A stretch of DNA of 53,745 nt from JBCBSS01 sp039819065 (GTDB taxonomy: Bacteria > Bacteroidota > Bacteroidia > Cytophagales > Cyclobacteriaceae), in assembly GCA_039819065.1 (NCBI GenBank), contig JBCBSS010000038.1, positions 1 to 53,745 on the forward strand. Direction: 5' to 3'. Under the pieces are notes generated by a model, which saw only the letters and a list, made by a program, of their open reading frames with translations, had not been told where the DNA came from and made no database searches. Shown here one piece after another: positions 43,036 through 52,051 of this stretch (position 1 is its first letter; every line of letters starts with the position of its first letter). The translations under genes and the position numbers were made by a program.

Positions 43036-44058
43036 ATGAAAAAAATGACTATGATCACCTCTACGGCACTTATTTTACTAATGTTTGCCTGTACCCCGAA
43101 AGCAGATGAGACTACCCCGCCAACCACCAATGACTATCTTGATTTCACTACTCCCGGAGAATTTCAAGCTGGGGGAGTGCAAATGATACCTCTTGAGGAA
43201 GGCTATAAAGTTTGGACCAAGCGTTTTGGCAATAGTCCTATCAAAGTACTGTTGCTACATGGAGGGCCAGCCGCCACCCATGAGTATATGGAGTGCTTTG
43301 AAAGCTTTTTCCCACAAGCCAATATAGAGTTCTATCACTATGACCAACTCGGCTCCTATCGATCCGATAAACCTGAGAATGATAGTTTGTGGAATTTGCC
43401 GCGCTTTGTTGAAGAAGTTGAGCAAGTGCGAAAGAAGCTAGGCCTGAATAAGGATAACTTTTTTCTATTGGGCAATTCATGGGGTGGCATATTGGCGATG
43501 GAGTATGCGCTCAAGTATCAGGACAACCTCAAAGGGCTAATCGTTTGTAATATGACAGCTAGTTTTCCAAAGTATGCTGCTTACAATGCCAAATTGCGAA
43601 GTCAATTACGGCCCTCCTTATTGGATTCTTTATCCTATTTTGAGTCAAATGGAGATTACCAAAATCCGGTATACCAAGAGCTTGTATTCAACGAATACTA
43701 TACCAAACACGTTTGTAGGTTGAAAGAATGGCCTGAGCCGGTTTTAAGAAGTTTTGGTCACATCAACCAACGTATCTACGAATACATGCAAGGGCCAAGT
43801 GAATTTGTGCCTGGTGGCATTCTTAAAGATTGGACTGTTTGGGATCAACTAAGGGATATTCATGTACCAACATTGATGGTAGGTGCCAAGCATGATACAA
43901 TGGACCCTAAAGAAATGGAAGAAATGAGCCAGCTAGTTCAAAATGGAAGTTATTTGTATTGTCCTGATGGGAGCCATTTGGCAATGTGGGATGATCAGGA
44001 AGTCTACATGACCGGAGTAATAGATTTCATAAAAGGAATAGCTGGAGAAACGGAATAG
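43036..44058 (+). CDS. Alpha/beta hydrolase lipoprotein (proline iminopeptidase-like)
   Basis: A 340-residue protein with a lipoprotein signal (TSTALILLMFACTPK, cysteine 19). The hydrolase domain shows LLLHGGP, the YDQLGSYRSD block, the nucleophile elbow GNSWGG (S148), the acid in GAKHDTMD and the histidine in DGSHLAMW. These match the S33 proline iminopeptidase family, whose members remove N-terminal proline or hydrolyse related small substrates. A lipoprotein anchor is unusual for that family and puts the enzyme on the outside of the inner membrane or on the outer membrane. A TTG at 43009 is in frame but the ATG at 43036 is preferred. Confidence 0.85.
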   Translation: MKKMTMITSTALILLMFACTPKADETTPPTTNDYLDFTTPGEFQAGGVQMIPLEEGYKVWTKRFGNSPIKVLLLHGGPAATHEYMECFESFFPQANIEFYHYDQLGSYRSDKPENDSLWNLPRFVEEVEQVRKKLGLNKDNFFLLGNSWGGILAMEYALKYQDNLKGLIVCNMTASFPKYAAYNAKLRSQLRPSLLDSLSYFESNGDYQNPVYQELVFNEYYTKHVCRLKEWPEPVLRSFGHINQRIYEYMQGPSEFVPGGILKDWTVWDQLRDIHVPTLMVGAKHDTMDPKEMEEMSQLVQNGSYLYCPDGSHLAMWDDQEVYMTGVIDFIKGIAGETE

Positions 44059-44089
44059 TAAGCAAAACTTACAAAACGCTCTTTAAAAA

Positions 44090-44118
44090 GAAAGCGCCGT
44101 CACAATGACAGCGCTTTC
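44090..44118. terminator. Bidirectional terminator hairpin
   Basis: GAAAGCGC and GCGCTTTC form an 8-bp stem whose inner part GTCA-CAA-TGAC extends it to twelve pairs around a C/A mismatch. It lies between the convergent hydrolase and ECF sigma genes and is flanked by A-rich and T-rich tracts. Confidence 0.75.
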
Positions 44119-44146
44119 ATCAATACAACAACTCATCACAATCCAA

Positions 44147-44644
44147 TCATCTTTCAACCAGCTTTTGTATGGCTTGTCTTGCCATAAATATTCTATTCTT
44201 AACCGTACCTAACGGAATGCCAATGTGGTCTGCAATTTCTTGATAATGATATCCACTAAACTGCATTTTGAATGGTTGACTCCAATATTCCTTTATTTCT
44301 CCTACTTTATCCCAAGTATCTTGGTATTCCAAGCTTTTCTCTGGTGAATGAAAAGTATGGGAATCCTGCACGTTCAAGTGAAAAGCATTTTCAGTCAAAT
44401 CGTTATAGGTCTTATCCGTTTTCTTCTTTCTATACTTATTGATATAAGTATTTCTCATTATCGTAAACAACCAACCCTTGAAGTTGGTGTCCGCCCTGAA
44501 CTTATCTTTATACTTTAGCGCCTTAAAGTAAGTTTCCTGCACTAGATCCATCGAATCGTCGGGATCTGTTGTAAATGTTCTAGATAATCTCTCTAAATCT
44601 TTCTGATATCCTACTAAACGGGAATTGAATTCATTGCTTTCCAT
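44147..44644 (-). CDS. ECF-family RNA polymerase sigma factor
   Basis: A 165-residue sigma factor. Region 2 spans DPDDSMDLVQETYFKALKYKDKFRADTNFKGWLFTIMRNTYINKYRKKK, and region 4 is the HTH QEIADHIGIPLGTVKNRIFMARQAIQKLV. The length and spacing are typical. No anti-sigma gene follows, so control may be transcriptional. It has a clear Bacteroidota promoter on the minus strand (44710-44739) and starts with ATG at 44644. Confidence 0.92.
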   Translation of the reverse strand: MESNEFNSRLVGYQKDLERLSRTFTTDPDDSMDLVQETYFKALKYKDKFRADTNFKGWLFTIMRNTYINKYRKKKTDKTYNDLTENAFHLNVQDSHTFHSPEKSLEYQDTWDKVGEIKEYWSQPFKMQFSGYHYQEIADHIGIPLGTVKNRIFMARQAIQKLVER

Positions 44645-44709
44645 GTCCGTTCTTTGTTTAATGATTTAACTTTCAAACATTTCTGAAAGTATAATGTTTA
44701 AAGTTTTAT

Positions 44710-44739
44710 CAAAAATATTAAACAATTTGTAAAATACAA
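44710..44739 (-). promoter_or_regulatory. Promoter of the ECF sigma factor gene at 44147
   Basis: Minus strand: TTG, 19 bp, TATTTTTG. It agrees with the TTG-N19/20-TAnnTTTG consensus and leaves a leader of about 60 nt before the ATG at 44644. The rest of 44645-44840 is AT-rich and must also hold the promoter of the divergent GbsR-like gene. Confidence 0.65.
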
Positions 44740-44840
44740 TAATATTGATGACTACAGAACCTATTTATTTTTTAATCATCTACTCAAACCTTTAATCGAG
44801 ATTATTTTTATATAATTACAGATTAATTAAAAAGGGCATT

Positions 44841-45347
44841 ATGGAATTTCCTGAAGCGAAAAACAAGTTGATCCAGGCGTGGGGGATATTAGGAACCAAT
44901 TGGGGTATTAATAAGACAATGGCTCAAATTCATGCGCTTTTGATGATAGCACCTGAGCCGCTTTCAACAGAAGACATAATTGAACATTTGAATATATCCA
45001 GAGGCAATGCTAACATGAATGTAAGGGCATTACTTGATTGGGGCATTATTTACAAAGAATTCAAATCAGGTGACCGTAAGGAATACTTCAAGTCAGAAAA
45101 GGATATTTGGGCCTTAGCAAGACAAGTGGCCAGAGAACGCCGTAAACGCGAATTGGAGCCGATCATCAAGGTGTTGGACGAGGTACAATATTTAGAAGAG
45201 AATCGCACCCCTGAGGTTCAGGAATTCAAAGAGATGACCAAGAAACTAAGAGACTTCGCTGATGCATCAGACGGTTTTTTAGAGAAGTTCATGAAATCAG
45301 ACAACAACTGGATTTTCAATTCTTTACTCAAGATCATTAAACTCTAA
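44841..45347 (+). CDS. GbsR/MarR-family transcriptional regulator
   Basis: A 168-residue cytosolic regulator. The winged HTH reads KTMAQIHALLMIAPEPLSTEDIIEHLNISRGNANMNVRALLDWGIIYKEFKSGDRKEYF, with the long C-terminal dimer helix (RRKRELEPIIKVLDEVQYLEE) of the GbsR subgroup. Members sense choline/betaine-like or other small ligands; here the ligand is unknown. It is divergent from the ECF sigma gene, and the short AT-rich region between them may be its operator. Confidence 0.88.
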   Translation: MEFPEAKNKLIQAWGILGTNWGINKTMAQIHALLMIAPEPLSTEDIIEHLNISRGNANMNVRALLDWGIIYKEFKSGDRKEYFKSEKDIWALARQVARERRKRELEPIIKVLDEVQYLEENRTPEVQEFKEMTKKLRDFADASDGFLEKFMKSDNNWIFNSLLKIIKL

Positions 45348-45361
45348 TCGTCACTGAACGA

Positions 45362-45769
45362 CTAGTCTGACTCATCACGTTTCTTATTTTCTATCTTGCT
45401 GGCTAGGGCTGCTACTTGTAGCTCTAATCGTTTCATCTCCCGCATCAGCGCATTTTTATCGATTTGCATCCAATGCCACATCTTCAAAGTTGTTACAGCC
45501 ATGAAGAACAAAAAGAATCCTGCTCCCCATATGATCATTTCTCGTAACGCTTCAGTTTGTAAGAAATTAACAGCGCAAATCACCGCCACTATAAATAGCA
45601 TCAATTGCATAAATGCGGTCAATATAGTGAGCCACTTCTGTTTGCCCTGAAAGAGGCCGGTAAACATTTCCGGTAGGCTTTGTTCATCTAATTGATCATA
45701 AAACTCAGCTTCCTCCTCACTCAGTGCTTTTTTAATCATTTCATCAATTGTGTCATTTGATTTTTTCAT
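45362..45769 (-). CDS. DUF6768 family membrane protein
   Basis: A 135-residue protein with a soluble N-terminus (DTIDEMIKKALSEEEAEFYDQL), two membrane helices (WLTILTAFMQLMLFIVAVICAVNFL and MIIWGAGFFLFFMAVTTLKMW) and a C-terminal coiled coil (NALMREMKRLELQVAALASKIENKK). DUF6768 proteins typically follow an ECF sigma gene in Bacteroidota, and the gene overlaps the sigma gene here by 17 bp. It may act in the role of an anti-sigma or membrane signal partner; this is inference. It has an unusually strong Shine-Dalgarno. Confidence 0.8.
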   Translation of the reverse strand: MKKSNDTIDEMIKKALSEEEAEFYDQLDEQSLPEMFTGLFQGKQKWLTILTAFMQLMLFIVAVICAVNFLQTEALREMIIWGAGFFLFFMAVTTLKMWHWMQIDKNALMREMKRLELQVAALASKIENKKRDESD

Positions 45770-46313
45770 GACTCACCTCCTTATATATGGTTTTTAAATG
45801 CTCTCTTGCCTTGAAGAGCCTGGATTTTACAGTTCCAACAGGGATGCCAATGGTCTCGGCTATTTCCCTGACGGACTGCCCTTCAAGGTAAAACAAGTTT
45901 AATATGAATCTTTCTTTGGTCGGCATTTCCCGCAATGCCCTACGCAGTTTTTGGATATCATCCTCTACTTCAGAAGACGATGTATCTATGGCATTCAGTT
46001 CTTGTTGGCTTTCTGTTATCTTGCGGTCTTTTTGCTGTCTACGGATCCAGTCTACAGACTTGTTATTGACAATTCTATAAGCCCAAACCCTGAATCGCGA
46101 AGGATCTCTTAAAAGATTGATCTTTCTTATGATAGTATGCCACGTATCTTGAGCGATATCTTGTGCGGCCTCAGTGTTATGAGTCTGGTGAAAGGCCTGC
46201 CGCACGAGACGAACGTGCCATCTTTTAACTAATAACGCCATGGCTGAATTATCTCCTGCCTGGCATTTGAGTATTAGTAATTCGTCAAATATGTGGTCGG
46301 AACTCTTTCCCAT
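45753..46313 (-). CDS. ECF-family RNA polymerase sigma factor
   Basis: About 186 residues. Region 2 includes SAMALLVKRWHVRLVRQAFHQTHNTEAAQDIAQDTWHTIIRKINLLRDPSRFRVWAYRIVNNKSVDWIRRQQKD. Region 4 is PTKERFILNLFYLEGQSVREIAETIGIPVGTVKSRLFKAREHLKTIY. The open frame extends to 46376, but the ATG at 46313 (MGKSSDHIFDELL) matches the usual sigma N-terminus. The end overlaps the DUF6768 gene by 17 bp, which indicates a two-gene operon. A TPR kinase gene on the same strand lies upstream. Confidence 0.92.
   Translation of the reverse strand: MGKSSDHIFDELLILKCQAGDNSAMALLVKRWHVRLVRQAFHQTHNTEAAQDIAQDTWHTIIRKINLLRDPSRFRVWAYRIVNNKSVDWIRRQQKDRKITESQQELNAIDTSSSEVEDDIQKLRRALREMPTKERFILNLFYLEGQSVREIAETIGIPVGTVKSRLFKAREHLKTIYKEVSHEKIK
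45770..45780 (-). promoter_or_regulatory. Strong Shine-Dalgarno for the DUF6768 gene
   Basis: GGAGGTGA lies three bases before the ATG region on the minus strand (GGAGGTGAGTCATG). Such sites are rare in this phylum. It lies inside the end of the sigma factor gene, so it probably raises internal re-initiation at the overlap. Confidence 0.6.
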
Positions 46314-46469
46314 CTGCTTCTTACTAATAGTCGCAGCATATTTATGAAGGTTCAGTTTACGGTCAATTATTTTCAATCATCCAAACCTCCACTAACGTTC
46401 TAGGGTCGAAATACCAAACAGGAAACAATCTCTAAGCTGTAGGTCGATCAGTCAAAAGACATGTCTACA

Positions 46470-48845
46470 CTAAACTTCGGCTGTACTTTCGACCAGGGGA
46501 AATTTAATGATAAAGTCTGCTCCTTGCCCTACCTTACTTTCACAAATTATCGTCCCTCCCATGGCTTCGATGTATTTTTTGGCAATGGATAGGCCGAGGC
46601 CGGTGGTAGATTCTCCAGCGGTAGGTTTAGCTGTTAATTGCTGAAAGCGACCAAAAAGCCTTTTCATATCTTCTGGACTAATGCCGGGACCTTCATCTCT
46701 CACCGATATCCGTACATGCTGCTTTTCATTAGAGATTGTCAGGTATATACGTTTCCCTGCCGTAGAAAACTTGATTGCGTTTGACATGATATTCTCGAAT
46801 ACTTGAATCAGATAATTTCGATCAACCAATGCAAAATGGATCCCTTTGGCTAATGCTGTATCAACAGTTAAATTCTTTTCCTTAATGTCTTTATTAAAGT
46901 TACTCGCTACATATTCCATTACCTCCGCAACATCGGCAATTTCCGGTTTGATATTCACCTGCTTGGTTTCAATAGCGTTCACGTCAAGAATTCTCGCTAT
47001 CATATTGGTCATCCGGTCTGATGAATCAAAAACATGCTGGAGGTATTCCTGGCTGTTTTGATTGAGAGTGTTTGATTCCAGTCTGATCAAACTGATCAAT
47101 CCCTTTATTTGATTCAATGGACTTCTCAGGTCATGTGCCACTACTCCAATTAGCGTATTCTTCTCCTGGTTTAGGTCCATTAAACCTTGATTTTTATCTG
47201 CCAATTGATCCCGTTGTTGCATAATCTCCTCCTTCTGAGCTCCGATTTCATTATTCAATTGTATCAATTGATTGTTAGAACGACGCTTCACATAGTAAAG
47301 TCTGCCATATGCCCCGGCTAGAATAGCCAGCACAACCAATCCTACAATTGTCGCTCCTTGTTGAAACTTTCTTTTCTGCATCGCCACTCGAAAACTTAAA
47401 GCCTGAACCTCTTGCTGATGCTCAAGTTCGTTTCTTTCTTTCTCAAAATCATATTCCATCTCAAGGCGGGTCAGCTTCTCAGAGTTGGTTGTATTGAAAA
47501 GAGAATCTCCCAAAGTCTGATACTCTTCATGGTATTGCAGAGAGGTATTGTAGCGCTTTTGCTCTTTATAGGCTTTGTATAAGCCATATGCGGCATTCTT
47601 AAGTTCTTTGATCAGGCCAGATTGGCTGGCAATATCATAGCCTTTTTGATAGGCAGCGAGGGCATCGTTAAACCTGCCTTGACTATAATAAATATCTCCC
47701 AAATCAACGTTTATAGTTGATTGCAAACCAGGGTATTGACAACTCTTTGCCTTGTCCAAGGATAATCTCAATAACTTATTCGCTGCATCAAATTGATTTG
47801 ATTTCTTGTATAAAAAGCCTAGCGCAGCTTGTGTATGCGTTATGTCACAGGTCAACTCTAACTCAGTCCTGATGGTCAAGGCTCTACTCAGGAAATCTTT
47901 GGCCTGATCATACAATTTTTCTTTTGTATAAATCACACCGATATTATGAAGTAGATAGGATTCTACTCTTCTATCCCCGATGTTCTTTACCATATTCAAT
48001 GCATTCTTATAGAATTTAAGTGCATCGTCATTGTTTTCAAGCGCATCATATAGAGAACCTATATTGTTAGAAATCGAGGCTTGAACCAATTTATCATCCA
48101 TTTGCTCTGCCAGATGAAGCGCTTTAAAATAGTATTCTAATGCTAGTGGTAAGTTGCCCATATCGTCATAGGTAACTCCAAGGTCATTATACACAATCAG
48201 TTGATTCTTCTTATTGCCAACTGTTTCGTAGATCGCTAAAGCTTGCTTTGAGTATGTTAAGCTCTGTTGAAGTTCACCTCGTTCACCGTAAATAGAAGCA
48301 ATACCGCTCAAGCTTATCGCCTCGCCTACCTTATCTTCTACCTCTTGGTATATAGAAAGTGCCTGTTGATAGTGCTCCAGAGCACTTCCAAAATGCCCCC
48401 TTACGTAATCCACATCACCTTGAAAATAATGGCTACTAGCTAGACCTTCTTTGTATACATTCTCGCTACTTAAAGTTGTGGCTTTATTTAGAAAAAAATC
48501 CGCTGAATCAAATTGCCCCAGCCTACCATGAAGTTTACCCAATTGAATATAGGTTTTAACCCTCCTTTGATGATCATCCCCGATATCACCGGAGTTGAGA
48601 ATGGTATGTCCATATACCAAACCTTTCTGAGGTGAAAAGTGTAGTAATTCTTCGGTTAGCACCAACATGAGATCGACTCTGCTAGTGCCGTTTTTGCCCT
48701 TAAGTTCGGAAACCAGACTATCTATTCTAGCAGGTTGAGCCGTGACATGAATAGGAGGCGCTAACGTGAAAAGCACCCAAAAGCACAAAGTAATTGTGCG
48801 GAAAATGGGATTTCCTGGTTCGGTTCGTTTAGATTGCTGTCTCAA
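46470..48845 (-). CDS. TPR-containing sensor histidine kinase
   Basis: A 791-residue kinase starting with TTG (no ATG precedes the signal peptide FRTITLCFWVLFTLAPPIHVTAQ). Nine or more TPR units fill residues 60-440 (for example SLSGIASIYGERGELQQSLTYSKQALAIYE), so the sensor is a periplasmic TPR solenoid. A coiled coil and one membrane helix (GATIVGLVVLAILAGAYGRLYYV, about 500-522) lead to HisKA with VVAHDLRSPLNQIKGLISL and to HATPase (NIMSNAIKFS, DEGPGISPEDM, TGLGLSIAKK). No regulator is adjacent. It is divergent from the gene at 48953. Confidence 0.92.
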   Translation of the reverse strand: MRQQSKRTEPGNPIFRTITLCFWVLFTLAPPIHVTAQPARIDSLVSELKGKNGTSRVDLMLVLTEELLHFSPQKGLVYGHTILNSGDIGDDHQRRVKTYIQLGKLHGRLGQFDSADFFLNKATTLSSENVYKEGLASSHYFQGDVDYVRGHFGSALEHYQQALSIYQEVEDKVGEAISLSGIASIYGERGELQQSLTYSKQALAIYETVGNKKNQLIVYNDLGVTYDDMGNLPLALEYYFKALHLAEQMDDKLVQASISNNIGSLYDALENNDDALKFYKNALNMVKNIGDRRVESYLLHNIGVIYTKEKLYDQAKDFLSRALTIRTELELTCDITHTQAALGFLYKKSNQFDAANKLLRLSLDKAKSCQYPGLQSTINVDLGDIYYSQGRFNDALAAYQKGYDIASQSGLIKELKNAAYGLYKAYKEQKRYNTSLQYHEEYQTLGDSLFNTTNSEKLTRLEMEYDFEKERNELEHQQEVQALSFRVAMQKRKFQQGATIVGLVVLAILAGAYGRLYYVKRRSNNQLIQLNNEIGAQKEEIMQQRDQLADKNQGLMDLNQEKNTLIGVVAHDLRSPLNQIKGLISLIRLESNTLNQNSQEYLQHVFDSSDRMTNMIARILDVNAIETKQVNIKPEIADVAEVMEYVASNFNKDIKEKNLTVDTALAKGIHFALVDRNYLIQVFENIMSNAIKFSTAGKRIYLTISNEKQHVRISVRDEGPGISPEDMKRLFGRFQQLTAKPTAGESTTGLGLSIAKKYIEAMGGTIICESKVGQGADFIIKFPLVESTAEV

Positions 48846-48952
48846 AATGTACTGTATGGTTGTTATCTCGAAGTAAAAGTAAGGTCGAGATCAGCGCTAA
48901 GCAATACCGCACATACCAAAAAGAAATTTTTTTCAGCAACTCAAGAGGCGAT

Positions 48953-49414
48953 ATGGCACCACAATCGGGATTGAAAGAAAAGCTCTACAAAAAATGCCAA
49001 AAGATTATCGAAGGTCGCATCAATTCAGCCAATGAAGCCATTGAAGCTGCACGATCTGCTGCCAACGCTGAAACTAAGAGCAGTGCAGGCGATAAGTACG
49101 AAACCGGAAGAGCCATGATGCAACTTGAACAAGAGCGTTTATCAGTACAGCTTTCGGAAGCTCTTAAGCTAAAAAAGACACTTGACCAGACAAAACCTGA
49201 CCAAGCCAATAAGGATATCGCTTTGGGAAGTTTAGCCATAACCAACCATGGCAGTTTCTATATATCTGTTAGTCTAGGGGCTATCGATATTGTTAATAAA
49301 ACCTATATGGCCATTTCCCTTGCCACTCCCATAGGGAAACAACTTAACGGAAAAAAGGCACAAGATGATTTCGTTTTTAACGGACGTCAATACACTATTC
49401 TAGAAGTGTATTAA
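48953..49414 (+). CDS. GreA/GreB-like C-terminal fold hypothetical protein
   Basis: A 153-residue cytosolic protein. A helical N-terminal part (LKEKLYKKCQKIIEGRINSANEAIEAARSAANAETKSSAGDKYETGRAMMQLEQERLSVQLSEALKLKKTLDQT) is followed by a beta-rich part resembling the GreA/B C-terminal FKBP-like fold (GSLAITNHGSFYISVSLGAIDIVNKTYMAISLATPIGKQLNGKKAQDDFVFNGRQYTILEVY). Databases often mislabel this family as 3-oxoacyl-ACP synthase. An RNA-polymerase-binding role is suggested only by the fold. The frame is open from 48860, but the ATG at 48953 fits the family start. Confidence 0.7.
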   Translation: MAPQSGLKEKLYKKCQKIIEGRINSANEAIEAARSAANAETKSSAGDKYETGRAMMQLEQERLSVQLSEALKLKKTLDQTKPDQANKDIALGSLAITNHGSFYISVSLGAIDIVNKTYMAISLATPIGKQLNGKKAQDDFVFNGRQYTILEVY

Positions 49415-49552
49415 AAAGATATAATCCCTATTAAACGCATTCTCTTCAGGTTGATTTAAAGACACAGTCACCATTTTGGTAGACAAATAAAGTGGCTTGG
49501 TATAGAATAATTTACCAACTGCTAGGCCTCCCTTAAACTTGCTTGAAAAAAT

Positions 49553-50842
49553 ATGTTCAAGTGCAAGAGAGTGTTTTTATACCTCATCTTAATAACACCA
49601 ATACTATTCTTTGGCTGTGAAAATGAGGAAAACACAATAGGGGTTGATTTAGACAGTTCACCCATAAATACAATTTTCATTGACACCTTAACGGTTGTCA
49701 GTTCTACGATTATACTTGATTCAATTCCGACGTCATCAAGTGAAAGTATTCTAGTTGGAAGACACATAGATGAAGATTTGGGGGCAATTGAGGCAATCGG
49801 ATACTTCCAACCTGGCACATCGGCATTAATCGAAATTAATGAGAGTACAGCAGAGTTCGATTCAATAACATTGGTTTTGAGCTATAACTATTGGTATTAT
49901 GATACAAGTAGTATGCAAACCATCAATGTTCACCGTCTTGCAGAAGATATGCAACTTGAGGATGATGGTTTCCTTTACAATACGAGTCATTTCGAGATAG
50001 ATCCACAGGCTATTGGAACCGTACAATTCAAGCCTAGGCCCAATCGAAGGGACTCGGTAGAAATCACTTTAGACGAACAGGTAGGGCGCGAAATTTTTGA
50101 TCTAGCGTCAAACCAAGCATCAGAATTGAGAAGCAATGGACTATTCGTTGACTACTTCAAAGGCCTGGCTATAAAACCTTCTTCATCAGACAATTCGGCC
50201 ATATTAGGCTTTTCTAGAAATACTAAAATGAAGCTCTATTATCATTTCAATAATGGATCGGAAATAGAGGAGGTTGTTATAGATTTTCCAATTGGGCAAA
50301 ACTTGATCTTTAATCAGGTCATAACTGACCGGTCGCTAACTAAGTTTCCTGCTGAATTAAGGCAAAGGGATAAATTGATTTCGACCACATTGGATAATAG
50401 AGCCTACATTCAAGCAAGCACTGGAATAGCCACACGACTAGAATTTCCAACACTCGATGCACTTAATGAAGTAAATGATAATATAATAATCAACAGCGCT
50501 TTTCTCGAATTGAGTCCGGTTTTAAACTCATTCTCTGACACAAAACCATTAACGGATAGTCTAGCCATATTTAGAACGAACGGCATCAATGCCTTGCAAG
50601 GACAACTGAATACAAGCATACAATTGATAGTCGATGATGAATTCAGGCGAGATACAAAATACATTATTGATCTGACTGCCTATGTGACCGAAGAAGTATC
50701 TGATCCGGAGTTCAGTAATGATGGTTTACTAATCCTACTAGATCAACTAGAGTATGTGTCAACGCTCAACCGTATATATTTCAGGGATGCCAATAACGAT
50801 ATGGGGATAAAACTTAATGTTTACTTCAGCACAGTAGATTGA
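49553..50842 (+). CDS. DUF4270 family surface lipoprotein
   Basis: A 429-residue protein with a lipobox (LILITPILFFGCEN, cysteine 22) and the DUF4270 pattern: ENTIGVDLDSSPINTIFIDTLTVVSSTIILDSIPTSSSESILVGRHIDEDLGAIEAIGYFQ. The rest is beta-rich with many aspartates. DUF4270 lipoproteins are found in gliding or surface-associated Bacteroidota and are exported to the cell surface; their job is unknown. It stands alone with its own promoter region. Confidence 0.9.
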   Translation: MFKCKRVFLYLILITPILFFGCENEENTIGVDLDSSPINTIFIDTLTVVSSTIILDSIPTSSSESILVGRHIDEDLGAIEAIGYFQPGTSALIEINESTAEFDSITLVLSYNYWYYDTSSMQTINVHRLAEDMQLEDDGFLYNTSHFEIDPQAIGTVQFKPRPNRRDSVEITLDEQVGREIFDLASNQASELRSNGLFVDYFKGLAIKPSSSDNSAILGFSRNTKMKLYYHFNNGSEIEEVVIDFPIGQNLIFNQVITDRSLTKFPAELRQRDKLISTTLDNRAYIQASTGIATRLEFPTLDALNEVNDNIIINSAFLELSPVLNSFSDTKPLTDSLAIFRTNGINALQGQLNTSIQLIVDDEFRRDTKYIIDLTAYVTEEVSDPEFSNDGLLILLDQLEYVSTLNRIYFRDANNDMGIKLNVYFSTVD

Positions 50843-51049
50843 TTTGATACGTATTAGCACGACAAGAGAAAAGGATATATTAATCATTTAGTATATAAAA
50901 TAGGCCTGTTAGTCTATTATTTTTCTCTCCTTCACTTCTGAAATCTAATTTTCCTATCAAGAATAGTTAAGCCATAGTTGCAGAGAATAGGTCATTCTTT
51001 GTAGCCAGAATTCGTTTTATTAATCACAATAGTTTCGGGGGACAAATCA
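50843..51049. other. Intergenic region before the Kelch lipoprotein gene
   Basis: About 207 bp, AT-rich. ATTCTTTG near 50997 is a weak -7 candidate for the Kelch gene. No terminator with a T run, no repeat and no RNA gene are visible. Confidence 0.3.
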
Positions 51050-52051
51050 ATGAATCAAAGAAAATCACTCAATACCATATTAATCACAGCTTTATTTCTA
51101 TCACTTCTGACAGCTTGCTCAGACTCAGACTTGGACGATGAATCTGATGATGGAAACTGGATCGAAAGATCAGACTTCGAAGGCCTTGCCAGAGCCAGTG
51201 CCGTTTCATTTACAATTAACGATATGGCCTATGTAGGAACAGGATATACTGGAGAAGATTATTTAAAAGATTTCTGGGAGTATGATAGTGAACGCAACTT
51301 TTGGAGGCAAAAGGCCAGTATGCCTGCAGAGGCATCAGCCAGAAGTAGTGCCGTTGCATTTAGTGCTAATGGCAAAGGGTACGTAGGCACTGGCTTTGAT
51401 GGTGAAGATGAACTGAGTGATTTTTGGGCGTATAATCCAGGAACAAACACATGGGATAGCATAGCACCTTTTGGAGGTACGGCTAGATATGCCGCTGTTG
51501 CCTTTGAAATTGACGACATTGGATATGTTTGCACTGGTTTCGACGGAAATGATCGAAAAGATTTGTGGGCATATAACCCTGCGACAGACGAATGGACACA
51601 AAAGGTAAGCATAGGAGGTTCTAAGCGCCGTGATGCAGTAGCCTTTGTAATAGATGGTAGGGCTTACGTCGGTACAGGTCGTAATAATGGTGTATTAGAA
51701 TTCGATTTCTGGGAATATGACCCAATTGAAGACCGGTGGGCAGAAAAAGCTGAGTTGGATGAGGATGATGATTATACCATAGCAAGATATGGCGGTGTAG
51801 CCTTTTCTGCCAATGGTTTGGGCTATATTACCACTGGTACTACGGGCTCTCAATTGAATGATACCTGGGAATACAATCCAGTTATAGATGAATGGATAGA
51901 AAAAACCAGACTTGATGGCAGTAGTAGGGTGGATGCTGTATCATTTACTCTTAACGACAGACCTTATATTGTTACTGGAAGAAATGGGAATTTGAGATTA
52001 GATGACATTTGGGAATTTGAGCCTGACGAGGTGAATGATGAAGATGATTAA
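51050..52051 (+). CDS. Kelch-repeat surface lipoprotein
   Basis: A 333-residue protein with a lipobox (FLSLLTACSDSD, cysteine 23). Six Kelch-like repeats of about 48 residues follow, each with the pattern R..AVSF.IND.AYVGTG(x)nD.WEYDP..N.W..KA (for example ARSSAVAFSANGKGYVGTGFDGEDELSDFWAYNPGTNTWDSIAPF). They form a six-bladed beta-propeller. The tail is acidic (EPDEVNDEDD). Such propellers bind partners at the surface. The next gene (DUF4907) overlaps it by 17 bp, so the two are translationally coupled. Confidence 0.9.
   Translation: MNQRKSLNTILITALFLSLLTACSDSDLDDESDDGNWIERSDFEGLARASAVSFTINDMAYVGTGYTGEDYLKDFWEYDSERNFWRQKASMPAEASARSSAVAFSANGKGYVGTGFDGEDELSDFWAYNPGTNTWDSIAPFGGTARYAAVAFEIDDIGYVCTGFDGNDRKDLWAYNPATDEWTQKVSIGGSKRRDAVAFVIDGRAYVGTGRNNGVLEFDFWEYDPIEDRWAEKAELDEDDDYTIARYGGVAFSANGLGYITTGTTGSQLNDTWEYNPVIDEWIEKTRLDGSSRVDAVSFTLNDRPYIVTGRNGNLRLDDIWEFEPDEVNDEDD

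Noticed and set aside
44841..45347. Anti-sigma factor for the ECF gene at 44147
   Set aside because: The divergent gene is a winged-HTH GbsR/MarR regulator with no membrane segment or zinc motif.
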